This document shows, piece after piece, positions 63,741 through 64,000 of a stretch of 64,000 nucleotides of DNA. Both the position numbers and the translations under genes were made by a program. Where the stretch lies: NCBI RefSeq assembly GCF_009793335.1, contig NZ_WING01000001.1, forward strand, positions 3,410,001 through 3,474,000, given 5' to 3'. Source of the stretch: Actinomadura sp. J1-007 (GTDB taxonomy: Bacteria; Actinomycetota; Actinomycetes; Streptosporangiales; Streptosporangiaceae). The notes under the pieces were generated by a model, which saw only the letters and a list, made by a program, of their open reading frames with translations, was not told the DNA's origin and ran no database searches. Every line of letters starts with the position of its first letter. Positions within the stretch are counted from its first letter, which is position 1.

Positions 63741-64000
63741 CGCCCACGAACCGCCGCTGGGGGACGTGCCTGGTCCTGCGCACTGTCCGCGGCGGGCATC
63801 GCCCACTACCCGTCCCACATAGCGAACGGCGCCCCTTCACGAGGAGACGCCGTCGCCAGCCACGTCACACCGGGTTACCAAGCGTGCACCTCATATCCGT
63901 CGGATCGGGTCAAGCCCGTCTCGACGCGCCTCCCGCGGCTGGTCGCGCGTGGGTACCCGGCTGCCGTGCACGGACACTTGGTCCGTAGCACCTGTCTACG
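63741..64000. other. right-edge intergenic sequence
   Basis: The last 260 bases carry no gene that I can support; whatever follows begins beyond the window. Confidence 0.4.

Overview
The window is high-GC actinobacterial DNA. The main markers are a WhiB-family regulator (a WblA/WhiB4 orthologue), many GTG and TTG starts, two tRNA-Ser genes and one tRNA-Pro gene, an MSMEG/Rv-like ArsA ATPase pair, and a gene order from penicillin-binding protein to acsA that resembles the SCO3580-SCO3563 block of Streptomyces and the Rv3682-Rv3671c block of Mycobacterium. A Thermomonosporaceae or Streptosporangiales member (Actinomadura-like) is my best guess, but the sequence alone does not fix the genus.

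Layout. 0-11 kb: end of an unknown gene, tRNA-Ser(CGA), tadA with two tandem tRNA-deaminase-associated proteins, upp, a PH-domain membrane protein, an XRE/TPR regulator, a FadR-type regulator with a CynX-type transporter, a ParB-like small protein and a MetE-type methyltransferase. 11-19 kb: tRNA-Ser(GGA), a DUF952 gene, SRP RNA, dnaX, ybaB, recR, a DUF5063 gene, a 120-bp tandem repeat, lysC, an aspartate-semialdehyde dehydrogenase homologue without its catalytic residues, and a TetR regulator. 19-31 kb: a secreted repeat-bearing protein, an S9 peptidase, a beta-lactamase-fold protein, a MerR regulator, a monooxygenase gene carrying a 30-bp minisatellite, a LysR regulator and a DpaL-like PLP enzyme.

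31-38.5 kb is an accessory region. It holds a ScoMcrA-like sulfur-binding/HNH endonuclease, a decayed tyrosine-recombinase remnant, a Cys-rich membrane protein, a small two-helix membrane protein translationally coupled to an HTH-DNA methylase-specificity-domain fusion, and an FAD monooxygenase. It ends near tRNA-Pro(CGG). I see no hsdR gene and no dnd/ssp phosphorothioation genes in the window.

38.5-64 kb is conserved core: metallophosphoesterase, YqeY, class A PBP, wblA, the paired ArsA-like ATPases, an SPFH protein, an MFS/MarR pair with a perfect palindrome, DUF4177, RidA, NUDIX, MBL-fold, crp, nth (preceded by a decayed partial copy), CoA pyrophosphatase, a MarP-type protease, DUF309, an epoxide-hydrolase-like protein, an Actinobacterial holin-like membrane protein, nhaA, acsA, a degenerate Fic protein and a pentapeptide-repeat protein.

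Caution: at least eleven genes are interrupted by apparent single-base deletions. Almost all lie in short G or C runs, on both strands, and each is restored by adding one base. I read most of these as sequencing or assembly errors rather than true pseudogenes, and I say so gene by gene. There is no CRISPR array, rRNA or intact insertion sequence.
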